Assembly: GCF_024220515.1 (NCBI RefSeq)
Contig: NZ_JAMXOT010000073.1
Location: 1 to 40,539, forward strand
Direction: 5' to 3'
DNA: 40,539 nt
Source of the DNA: Oscillatoria sp. HE19RPO
GTDB lineage: Bacteria; Cyanobacteriota; Cyanobacteriia; Cyanobacteriales; Laspinemataceae
The notes beneath the pieces were generated by a model. It was given only the letters and a program-made list of their open reading frames with translations, was not told where the DNA came from and did no database searches. The translations under genes were made by a program, and so were the position numbers. This document shows, piece after piece, positions 34,113-40,539 of this stretch (positions are counted from its first letter, which is position 1; each line of letters starts with the position of its first letter).

Positions 34113-35765
34113 TTATGCCTCGACAGTCGTCCCTAAACAGGCGGCTAAATCTTCCTCGGGAGTGCCGATCGCCTTGAGATTATAAGTCTGGGAAAGCAAC
34201 TCAAACACATTCGGAGAAATAAATGCAGGCAGGGTTGGCCCTAAGCGAATATTTTTAATTCCCAAATGGAACAGCGTCAGCAAAATCGAGACTGCTTTTT
34301 GTTCATACCATGACAAAATCATCGACAATGGCAGTTCATTTACTCCCACCCCAAAGGCATTGGCTAAAGCTAGGGTAATTTGCACGGCTGAATAAGCATC
34401 ATTACATTGACCCACATCCATCAAGCGCGGAATTCCACCAATGTCTCCGAGTTCCTTATCAAAGAACCGGAATTTGCCACAAGCTAGGGTGAGCACAACG
34501 CAGTCTTCAGGGACTTTTTCCACGAATTCGGTGTAATAGTTGCGGCTGGGTTTGGCCCCATCGCAACCGCCGACGAGGAAGAAGTGGCGAATATCTCCCC
34601 GTTTGACGGCGGCGATTACTTCATCGGCAACACCCAAGACGGCATTCCGGGCAAATCCGGTGGTGACTTGGCGGGGGTCGGTGTTATCGGTAAATCCTGG
34701 CATGGATAAGCTACAGGCGATCGCATCGCTAAAGTCGCGGTTTTCAATATGGGCCAATCCGGGCCAACCTACAGGGCCACAGGTGAACACTCTATTAATA
34801 TAGGTGTTGTGGGGTGGCATCAGGCAGTTGGTGGTCATGACGATCGCCCCTGGGAATTTCGCAAATTCGCGGGTTTGATTTTGCCATGCGGTCCCATAAT
34901 GACCATACAGATGGGGATATTTCTGCTTGAGTCCCGGATACCCATGCGCGGGCAGCATTTCCCCGTGGGTATAAACAGAGATTCCCTGATTCGCGGTTTG
35001 TTTAAGCAGTTCCTCTAGGTCCTTGAGATCATGACCCGAGACGAGAATCGCTTTACCCGGTTGGGTTCCCAGGGGAACACGGGTGGGGACAGGATGACCA
35101 TAGTTGCCCGTATTTCCGGCATCGAGGAGTTCCATCGCCAAGAGGTTGATTTCCCCGACTTTTAAGGCCATTTGTACCCAGTCTTCTAGGGTCAAATCCA
35201 CGGCGTCAAGTCCAGCTAAGGCTTCATGACAGAAAGCATAGAGGCGATCGTCTTCCTGTCCCAGTTCTTGGGCATGGTAGGCATAGGCGGCGATGCCTTT
35301 GAGTCCATAAATAATGGTCAGTTTGAGGGAGAAAATATCAACATCTTGGGCGGATTTGGAGATAAATCCATATTCTACATCTCGACCTTGTTGGACTAAT
35401 TGATCGAGGGTGGGGGCGGGTTCCAAGGTGGCGGGACCTTCGGGAAAACGGACCTCGGGGGCGACAGCTTGCAGTTGCGCTTTCAATCCATCCCGCAGGG
35501 CGATCGCCTGATGGATATAGTGAACAAAACTTTCGGGGTCGAAGTTGACGTTGGTGAGGGTGGAAAAGAGGGTTTCGCAGGTGAAGCGATCGGCTTGGCG
35601 GTTAATAATTCCTTGTTTCCGGGCGGCGATCGCCACTTGTCCAAGTCCGCGCAATAAATGGGTTAATAAATCTTGCAGGGCATCCACTTCGGGACTTTTA
35701 CCACAGGCACCCCATTGATAACAGGCTTCTCCACCGGCAGTTTGTTCGCATTGGCTGCAATACAT
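34113..35765 (-). CDS. hcp: Hydroxylamine reductase / hybrid-cluster protein (prismane)
   Basis: A 550-aa hybrid-cluster protein, associated in other bacteria with nitric-oxide and hydroxylamine reduction under nitrosative stress. N-terminal cysteines C3, C6, C15 and C21 have CX2C-X8-C-X5-C spacing, the type that binds a [4Fe-4S] cluster. Hybrid-cluster ligands are recognisable in order: the glutamate in THGEMLPAHGYP, then cysteines in TNCLMPP, VGGCDGAKP, LACGKFRF and VGQCNDAYS, then the glutamate in WYEQKAVS. The ATG at 35765 has a GAGAGGT ribosome-binding site. A perfect Crp/Fnr-type operator lies upstream, and a Crp/Fnr gene is divergent across the 434-bp gap. No hcr reductase gene is adjacent. 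Confidence 0.95.
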   Translation of the reverse strand: MYCSQCEQTAGGEACYQWGACGKSPEVDALQDLLTHLLRGLGQVAIAARKQGIINRQADRFTCETLFSTLTNVNFDPESFVHYIHQAIALRDGLKAQLQAVAPEVRFPEGPATLEPAPTLDQLVQQGRDVEYGFISKSAQDVDIFSLKLTIIYGLKGIAAYAYHAQELGQEDDRLYAFCHEALAGLDAVDLTLEDWVQMALKVGEINLLAMELLDAGNTGNYGHPVPTRVPLGTQPGKAILVSGHDLKDLEELLKQTANQGISVYTHGEMLPAHGYPGLKQKYPHLYGHYGTAWQNQTREFAKFPGAIVMTTNCLMPPHNTYINRVFTCGPVGWPGLAHIENRDFSDAIACSLSMPGFTDNTDPRQVTTGFARNAVLGVADEVIAAVKRGDIRHFFLVGGCDGAKPSRNYYTEFVEKVPEDCVVLTLACGKFRFFDKELGDIGGIPRLMDVGQCNDAYSAVQITLALANAFGVGVNELPLSMILSWYEQKAVSILLTLFHLGIKNIRLGPTLPAFISPNVFELLSQTYNLKAIGTPEEDLAACLGTTVEA

Positions 35766-35802
35766 GATCTTACCTCTCGGTCGCTTTCGTCTTGTTATCT
35801 CT

Positions 35803-35846
35803 ACTGTAAGTTGGCCCTCGGGGAATGTCTTTGACTTAAGTCAAAG
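35803..35846 (-). promoter_or_regulatory. Crp/Fnr-type operator and promoter of hcp
   Basis: CTTTGACTTAAGTCAAAG (35829-35846) is a perfect 18-bp palindrome with the core TTGAC-N4-GTCAA. On the minus strand, TACAGT (35808-35803) is a -10-like hexamer; standard spacing puts the start near 35796, so the palindrome centre (35837.5) falls at -41.5, the class II activation position. The start site is inferred, not shown. Confidence 0.7.
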
Positions 35847-35921
35847 AAAGCCAGATTTATACTCGATTCGGTTCTCATCTCAGATTGAGGCGGATTTGAA
35901 GCATTGATTCTAATTGGCACA

Positions 35922-35939
35922 GGCGATTCTCGAATCGCC
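35922..35939. repeat. GGCGATTC / GAATCGCC inverted repeat
   Basis: An 8-bp perfect inverted repeat with a 2-nt centre, related to the palindrome at 16307-16340 and followed by CCCTACAGGG. It lies between the hcp operator and the Crp gene. Confidence 0.6.
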
Positions 35940-36000
35940 CCTACAGGGATAGAGATCAGGGCTCATATCAAGTTTGCTAGATTAACGTGAAAAACTATTT

Positions 36001-36090
36001 TCCCCTCTCCCCCATTTCCCCCTCTTCTCCCCCATCTCCCCCATCTCCCCCATCTCCCTCTTCTCCCCCTTCCCTTGAAGGGAAGGGGGT
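36001..36090. repeat. Pyrimidine-rich microsatellite and CCCCCTTCCCTT hairpin
   Basis: Units of CTCCCCCAT type (the inverse of the GGGGAGATG arrays) run to about 36064. A perfect 12-bp inverted repeat follows at 36065-36089 (CCCCCTTCCCTT / AAGGGAAGGGGG, one-base loop), then G-rich sequence to about 36104. All of it lies in the leader side of the Crp-family gene. An 8-bp inverted repeat CTGGATCA / TGATCCAG (36135-36142 and 36176-36183) sits just before the TTG start. Confidence 0.7.
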
Positions 36091-36199
36091 TGGGGGGTTA
36101 GGTCCGGTGGGTGTGAGTTTTTCTCAACCCCATTCTGGATCAGCCCGTTTTGCCGGTACAATCAAATCAATGAGTTGATCCAGTCCTGGAAATCCCCTC

Positions 36200-36898
36200 T
36201 TGAAAGACCAATCTTTTGATAAACCCGCATTTCTTGCCCAAACTGCCCTGTTTCAGAGTTTACCCCCAGACCAGCATCAGGCCCTTGCCCAGATTGCGAT
36301 CGGGCAATCCTATCAAAAAGCAGAGGTGTTGTTTTGGGAGGGCGATGATGAAAGAGTTGGTTTTTTCATCGTGATTTCGGGTCGAGTTAAAGTGTTTAAA
36401 CAATCTCCCTTAGGCAAAGAGCAGATTTTGCAAATCTTTGGTCCGGGTCAGCATTTTGCGGAGGTGCCTGCTTTTGATGGTCAACCGTTTCCCGCTTCTG
36501 CTGCTGCCCTAGAGTCCACTCAGGTGTTATTCTTTCCCCGGTCTGCATTGGTGGCCTTGATGCAAGCTCATCCCAATATTGCCATAACTTTGTTAGGAAT
36601 TTTTGCCCGTCATCTGCGTTGGTTGGCTCATGTGGTGGAAGATTTGTCGTTGAAGGATGTCCCGCAACGCTTGGCTGCTTATCTTCTGTACTTAAGTGAT
36701 TCACCCCAGGGTACTTTGGAACAAGTGGAATTGGATATTACGAAAGGGCAATTGGCTGCTTTTTTGGGGACGATTCCGGAGACGCTTTCTCGGGTGTTTG
36801 CGAAACTCAGCAGTGAGGGGGTTTTGGAGATTGAGGGGGCGCGGATTCGCTTGTTAGATTTGGCCCGATTGCGGGCTTTAGGGGGAATGTCGGAGTGA
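36200..36898 (+). CDS. Crp/Fnr-family transcriptional regulator (Dnr/Nnr-like)
   Basis: A 232-aa regulator. The cyclic-nucleotide-type beta-roll spans about 14-125, a dimerisation helix about 122-155, and a winged helix about 160-222. The recognition helix IPETLSRVFAKL carries E194-x-x-S197-R198, the same E-x-x-S-R set that FNR uses to read TTGA half-sites; this fits the TTGAC palindrome before hcp. The protein has no cysteine, so it cannot hold an FNR-type iron-sulfur cluster, and it resembles the NO-responsive Dnr/NnrR branch instead, which binds haem. Sensing of NO is inference from family and neighbour. The start is a TTG at 36200; no in-frame ATG lies nearby. Divergent from hcp. Confidence 0.85.
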   Translation: MKDQSFDKPAFLAQTALFQSLPPDQHQALAQIAIGQSYQKAEVLFWEGDDERVGFFIVISGRVKVFKQSPLGKEQILQIFGPGQHFAEVPAFDGQPFPASAAALESTQVLFFPRSALVALMQAHPNIAITLLGIFARHLRWLAHVVEDLSLKDVPQRLAAYLLYLSDSPQGTLEQVELDITKGQLAAFLGTIPETLSRVFAKLSSEGVLEIEGARIRLLDLARLRALGGMSE

Positions 36899-37582
36899 GG
36901 GTGAGGGGTGATGTTGCCCGGATAGAGTCTTTATACCTGGAGTTGGGGAAAATACAAAGCATAGTTCACCCTCTGGTTTCCGCTGGGGTTGGGGAATTGG
37001 GGATGCCTGACGGGCAGGCGATCGCAATCGGCGATCGCAAGTTTTGTCACTTTTTGTTGCGTGAGTTGATTTTTTCTATGCCTTGTGTTAAAATTTATGG
37101 CTTTTTGTCTAAGTATATATTCTGTTCTCCATTGGGATTAACAAACAGTTGCTCTTGTCCCGATTGTCTTCAAAGGGCGGGAGAACTGGGGGTGTCCAAT
37201 GCGGCATGGGGATATTTTCCGAACCCCTGAGTTAGAGGGAGGTGAGGGGATGAAAATTTTTATCTTTCTAGGGTGCATTTTTTTCCAGGATGAGTGAAAT
37301 ATCTGGGAGGCACTTGATTTTTTATTCAAAGTGCTGATGCATAATCGATAAAATATTGTCAAGTAGCTAAAGAAATAAACAGCCCGAACAGACGCTCTAG
37401 CACCGTCCAAACCACGAGGGGAGAGGGGTTAGAACATTGATTGCTAGGGTGAAAGGGCGATCGCCATCGGTACAAGACTCAATCCGTTAAAAATTTTTGA
37501 CTCGATCGCCGAAGCGGGCAACAAATCGTTAGAAACACAGTATAATGAAAAACGTTGTATCGTTTGTAAAGATTTAGAAACC
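36899..37582. other. 684-bp intergenic region
   Basis: No convincing gene. A 111-residue frame overlaps the Crp stop by four bases (GTGA) but its composition is not protein-like. A hairpin GCACTTGA / TCAAAGTGC lies near 37309-37333. Close to the right end, ATG at 37545 opens a 10-codon frame (MKNVVSFVKI) that stops at about 37577, just before the TTG start of the NB-ARC gene; it could be a leader peptide. Confidence 0.45.
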
Positions 37583-39280
37583 TTGACTAACCAAATTCCC
37601 CCCGAATTTTTAACCGCAGTCGCGAAAGAACGCGGCGTTTCCGATGCTGAGTTAGAAACCGTCATGATGGCACTTGACGGCAATTCCACCGCCGCGATCG
37701 CCACGATCCTAGGGATCAGCAATATTGCGGTTCGCAAACGACTCGGCGAAGTCTACAGAAAATTTAGCATTTACGGGCGCGGTCCGGGCAAATTGGCCGA
37801 ATTGCGGCATCAGCTATTCTATCAATACCAAGCCCAAGAAACAGAAGCACCAGCACCCACAAAAACCAAAGGGAAAGCCAAAGCCGAACCGGCTACAACT
37901 TCCCGCAAAAAAGCTGAACCGGCAGCAGCAGCCGAACCTTCTACCGAAGTCGTCTCTACCGGAAGTCGCAGCCAAGATTGGGGTGAATCGCCGGATGTAT
38001 CCCAATTTTACGGACGCACCGAAGAACTTAAAATCCTAGAAGAATTAATTATCGATGAAAGCTCTCGGTTAGTCACCCTTTTAGGCATGACAGGTATTGG
38101 CAAAACCGTACTTTCCGTACAAATTGCTAAACAACTTGAAAGCGAGTTTGAGTTCGTGGTGTGGCGGTCCCTTGCTGCAACCCCCAAACTCGAAGACTTG
38201 TTAGGGAACCTGCTGCAAACCCTTTCTACCCAAAAGAAACCGGATATTCCCGATGATCTCAGCGGCAGAATCTTACGCCTGCTAGACTTGCTGAAAAAGA
38301 ATCGCTGCCTGATCATCTTAGACGATATCGATGCCTTGCTCCAAGGGGATGAACTCGCCGGGAATTATCGTCCAGGATTTGAAAACTATCGCGATTTCAT
38401 CAAACGGATTGCCCAAACCAATCATCAAAGCTGTTTCGTCCTGGTTACCACGGAAGAACCCGCTGAAATTGCCTTGTTGCATGGGGAAAAAGTCCAGACC
38501 CTGCAACCGATGGATTCCCACGAAATCGCCCGGGAAATCTTTGCCGATAAAGGAGTGGCCCCCACGGAAAAAGAGTGGGGTGAAATGGTTAAACGCTATG
38601 GAGATAATCTCTTAGGGTATAAAGTTGTTGCCACAACCATTAAAGAATTCTTTAATGGAAATACCGCCACTTTCCTCAAAGCGACCGAGTTGTTTATCGA
38701 AGATACGCTGACTCAGTTACTAGAGCAGCATTTCGGGCGCTTATCTCCCTCAGAAGAAGAAATCTTGTACTGGTTGGCGATCGCCAAGACTCCGGTTACT
38801 CTCTCCGGCTTGCGCGAGGATATGTTATTATCCGTATCCCTCTCGGATATGCTCAAAAACCTCGATTCCTTGGATCGCCGCGCCTTAATCGAAAAACAGG
38901 AAACAGCCAGCGACATTTTCTTCACCTTACAACCGTTGATGATGAAGTTTGTCACCACTAAATTAGTGGAAAATGCCTGTGAAGAGATTAAAGAGTTGGT
39001 GAAAACTCAAAAACTCTCAAGTTTAAGAATTTTAATCCAACATAATCTCGGCGCAGTGCAAACTACCGGCAAAAAAGGCAAAGCTGCCGCCGCTCAGAAA
39101 CCCCAAATGGTGCAACAAATTAAAAACCAGTTGCAACTTTTCGTGATGCGAAGTGGGGGATATGATGAGTTGATTGCTCAACTCGAAGCCATTGCTGGAA
39201 AACTCGAAGATAAAACCCAAATGGATGTGGGATATGCCAGCGCTAACCTTCGTAACTTGCTTGCGATTATGGCGGGTTAA
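37583..39280 (+). CDS. HTH-NB-ARC STAND NTPase without C-terminal repeat domain
   Basis: A 565-aa STAND-type ATPase. Residues about 20-62 resemble a LuxR/sigma-4-like helix-turn-helix (MALDGNSTAAIATILGISN). A low-complexity Ala/Lys/Glu/Pro linker spans about 86-125. The NB-ARC domain follows, with Walker A GMTGIGKT (168-175) and Walker B LIILDDID (243-250), FVLVTT near sensor 1, then a winged-helix part (about 385-460). Typical cyanobacterial relatives continue after a GYA.GN..NLL junction into WD40 or pentapeptide repeats; this protein reaches GYASANLRNLLAIMAG and stops. So it is a short form, ancestral or truncated. The TTG at 37583 is the only plausible start. A kinase gene follows after 158 bp. 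Role unknown: regulation by DNA binding or by partner interaction. Confidence 0.82.
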   Translation: MTNQIPPEFLTAVAKERGVSDAELETVMMALDGNSTAAIATILGISNIAVRKRLGEVYRKFSIYGRGPGKLAELRHQLFYQYQAQETEAPAPTKTKGKAKAEPATTSRKKAEPAAAAEPSTEVVSTGSRSQDWGESPDVSQFYGRTEELKILEELIIDESSRLVTLLGMTGIGKTVLSVQIAKQLESEFEFVVWRSLAATPKLEDLLGNLLQTLSTQKKPDIPDDLSGRILRLLDLLKKNRCLIILDDIDALLQGDELAGNYRPGFENYRDFIKRIAQTNHQSCFVLVTTEEPAEIALLHGEKVQTLQPMDSHEIAREIFADKGVAPTEKEWGEMVKRYGDNLLGYKVVATTIKEFFNGNTATFLKATELFIEDTLTQLLEQHFGRLSPSEEEILYWLAIAKTPVTLSGLREDMLLSVSLSDMLKNLDSLDRRALIEKQETASDIFFTLQPLMMKFVTTKLVENACEEIKELVKTQKLSSLRILIQHNLGAVQTTGKKGKAAAAQKPQMVQQIKNQLQLFVMRSGGYDELIAQLEAIAGKLEDKTQMDVGYASANLRNLLAIMAG

Positions 39281-39292
39281 ACTGGGTTTTCC

Positions 39293-39308
39293 CTAGGCGA
39301 TCGCCTAG
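39293..39308. repeat. HIP1-centred palindrome CTAGGCGATCGCCTAG
   Basis: A 16-bp perfect palindrome built on a HIP1 site, 13 bp after the NB-ARC stop. It could form a terminator-like hairpin but has no U-run. It is the only intergenic HIP1 site here that extends symmetrically to 16 bp at a gene end. Confidence 0.5.
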
Positions 39309-39438
39309 AGTTCCCAATCCAATTCGGGGAAATTTGGCTTAAGGTAGACAGCTTTTCACAAAAAAATGCTTTCACCGTTGCAAAAAAGCCAAGTTTCCCC
39401 TCGCTCATCTTCGAGCCAATCATATTCTAAAATGGGTT

Positions 39439-40362
39439 GTGAGTTACTGTATTAATCCCAACTGCATCCAGCGGGAAAACCCCGATACCGAGAGTCACTG
39501 CGGCAACTGCGGTTCTCCCTTACTGATTGGCGATCGCTATCGCATCAAAACCCCCTTGCGAGACCCCAATCCCGCTTATCCCTGCGATATCTATGAAGTT
39601 CAGGATTGGGGAGAACAGGAATGGGGAACCCCCAAAGTGATGAAAGTCCTTAAATTTACCACTCAACCTGATTTTGTCCGCTTGTTTAAACAAGAGGCAC
39701 GAGTCTTGATCTGGTTGCGACATCCGGGGATTCCCCTGGTAGAACCGGGGGGATATTTTATCCTCACCCTGGGCGATCGCAAATCCCTCCAGGGGTTCGT
39801 CATGGAAAAAAAAGCCGGAAAAACCCTAGAACAACTGATTGAGCAACAAGGTCCTATTTCCGAAACCGTTGCTGGCAACTGGTTAGCCCAGTTGATGGAC
39901 ATCATCGGCACAATTCATCACGAAGGGGTGGTGCATCGAGATATTAAACCCAGCAATCTGATTCTCACACCCGATGGACAAGTGCAACTGATTGATTTTG
40001 GCAGTGTCGCCGATCGCCACAATCGAAGTACCCGGGTGGGAACCTCCGGTTATGCACCCCCGGAACAACTCCTCGGGGATACCCAACCCCAATCGGATTT
40101 TTTCGCGATCGCCCGGACTTTTTTATATGCCTTAACTGGATTAACCCCCCTCGACTTTCCCGAAACCCCTCAAGGACAGCTCATCTGGTGCAGTCACCTT
40201 CCGCACCTCTCTCCTGAGTTAGCACAGTTACTCGATGACTTGATGGCACCCGACTGGCACAGTCGCCCCCAAACGGCACAAGCTATTTTAACCCGTTTAA
40301 AGTCATGGGAGATTTCGGCACCCCCTCCTCATCCGTCAGGGTCAGCGCAATCCCCCAACTGA
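39439..40362 (+). CDS. Zinc-ribbon Ser/Thr protein kinase
   Basis: A 307-aa Hanks-type kinase. The N-terminus is a four-cysteine zinc-ribbon-like module (C4, C9, C21, C24), common in cyanobacterial kinases. The kinase domain follows from about residue 30: the glycine-rich loop is degenerate (no GxGxxG), the ATP-binding lysine is probably K69 in VMKVLKF, the catalytic loop is HRDIKPSN (166-173), the magnesium motif DFGS (186-189) and the APPE motif (206-209) are intact. There is no membrane segment or C-terminal sensor, so it should be cytosolic. The start is GTG at 39439; an out-of-frame ATG lies just upstream. It is in the same direction as the NB-ARC gene and may share its signalling route, which is inference. 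Confidence 0.9.
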   Translation: MSYCINPNCIQRENPDTESHCGNCGSPLLIGDRYRIKTPLRDPNPAYPCDIYEVQDWGEQEWGTPKVMKVLKFTTQPDFVRLFKQEARVLIWLRHPGIPLVEPGGYFILTLGDRKSLQGFVMEKKAGKTLEQLIEQQGPISETVAGNWLAQLMDIIGTIHHEGVVHRDIKPSNLILTPDGQVQLIDFGSVADRHNRSTRVGTSGYAPPEQLLGDTQPQSDFFAIARTFLYALTGLTPLDFPETPQGQLIWCSHLPHLSPELAQLLDDLMAPDWHSRPQTAQAILTRLKSWEISAPPPHPSGSAQSPN

Positions 40363-40376
40363 ACATCTCCCTCATA

Positions 40377-40394
40377 TAGGACTATAGGAAGTCC
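40377..40394. repeat. AGGACT / AGTCCT hairpin after the kinase gene
   Basis: AGGACT, ATAGGA, AGTCCT form a 6-bp stem and 6-nt loop, with TATAGGAC-like repeats around it. It may be the 3' end structure of the kinase transcript. Confidence 0.45.
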
Positions 40395-40451
40395 TACATA
40401 GGGGATTGCAAAATATAAATCCTCCAAACGTTCAACTGAAAGGAAGGTATG

Positions 40452-40503
40452 TGTCGGAGTAAATGCTTGCGCCCTCCGGAGGGCGCAAGCATTTACTCCG
40501 ACA
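40452..40503. repeat. 52-bp perfect palindrome
   Basis: Twenty-six bases from TGTCGGAGTAAATGC to GCGCCCTCC are followed at once by their exact complement, with no loop and no mismatch. It lies 90 bp after the kinase gene at the window's end, with no gene visible beyond. A perfect, long palindrome like this suggests a mobile repeat of the REP/BIME kind or a recent inverted duplication. Confidence 0.85.
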
Positions 40504-40539
40504 TTGACGGGGCTACTCTGTTGATCTACAAACGAACGT

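Noticed and set aside
36895-37230. 111-residue frame overlapping the Crp-family stop by GTGA
   Set aside because: The overlap looks operon-like, but the composition is not that of a real protein and no family features are visible.
37583-39280. Avs-type antiphage defence gene
   Set aside because: NB-ARC STAND proteins can be defence proteins, but there is no nuclease or other effector, no sensor repeats and no other defence gene nearby.

Overview
The window comes from a filamentous cyanobacterium. The HIP1 octamer GCGATCGC is scattered through nearly every gene, and several products belong to cyanobacterial or plastid-lineage families: a CIA30/atypical-SDR protein like plant HCF173, a Tab2/Atab2 protein, and the FraC-FraD-FraE filament-integrity set. 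The repeat types (GGGGAGATG arrays, heptamer STRRs, AACGACTTCAGTCGTT hairpins) fit a large-genome Oscillatoria/Laspinema-like organism, but the genus is only a guess. I see no rRNA, tRNA, CRISPR array, prophage or transposase gene.

Layout. 1-1319: a 108-bp tandem repeat, then rsgA (-). 1854-4976 (-): a large membrane protein with seven copies of a ~75-residue repeat. 5566-7086 (-): HCF173-like SDR/CIA30 protein. 7314-10396 (+): a TPR/DUF481 outer-membrane protein, a hairpin element and a UbiH-type FAD hydroxylase. 10492-12342 (-): an SLH + M23 peptidoglycan hydrolase with a structured leader. 13148-17450: MscS channel (+), cyclase-family hydrolase (-), a small unknown gene (+), DUF2157 membrane protein (-). 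17716-19713 (+): two secreted SH3-repeat paralogues. 19804-23225: rtcA (-), Tab2 (+), pmbA/tldE (+). 23478-26180 (+): ClC-CBS-USP protein. 26242-27372 (-): double-domain CobO/BtuR-like protein. 27803-30352 (+): fraC, fraD, fraE. 30472-33249: larE and a psiE-family gene (+), then a chemotaxis transducer (-). 34113-36898: hcp (-) divergent from a Crp/Fnr regulator (+). 37583-40362 (+): HTH-NB-ARC STAND protein and a zinc-ribbon Ser/Thr kinase.

Functional themes. Photosystem biogenesis: the HCF173-like and Tab2 proteins are bacterial relatives of chloroplast psbA and psaB translation factors. Filament and envelope biology: fraCDE, SLH-M23, SH3 proteins, DUF481, MscS. Nitrosative stress: hcp with a perfect Crp/Fnr palindrome that falls at -41.5 of an inferred start, beside a regulator whose recognition helix has the matching E-x-x-S-R signature. 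Signalling: a STAND NTPase that ends where a sensor-repeat domain would normally begin, followed by a kinase.

The most unusual content lies between genes. Several families of hairpin elements recur, and their stems differ between copies while pairing is kept. The clearest is a ~155-170 bp element with 25-bp perfect terminal inverted repeats, found complete at 8795-8949 and 27535-27702 and partial at 18687-18825. A second is a ~62-bp two-hairpin element, clustered at 33461-34107 with a diverged copy at 1635-1698. Many of these repeats start directly at stop codons.
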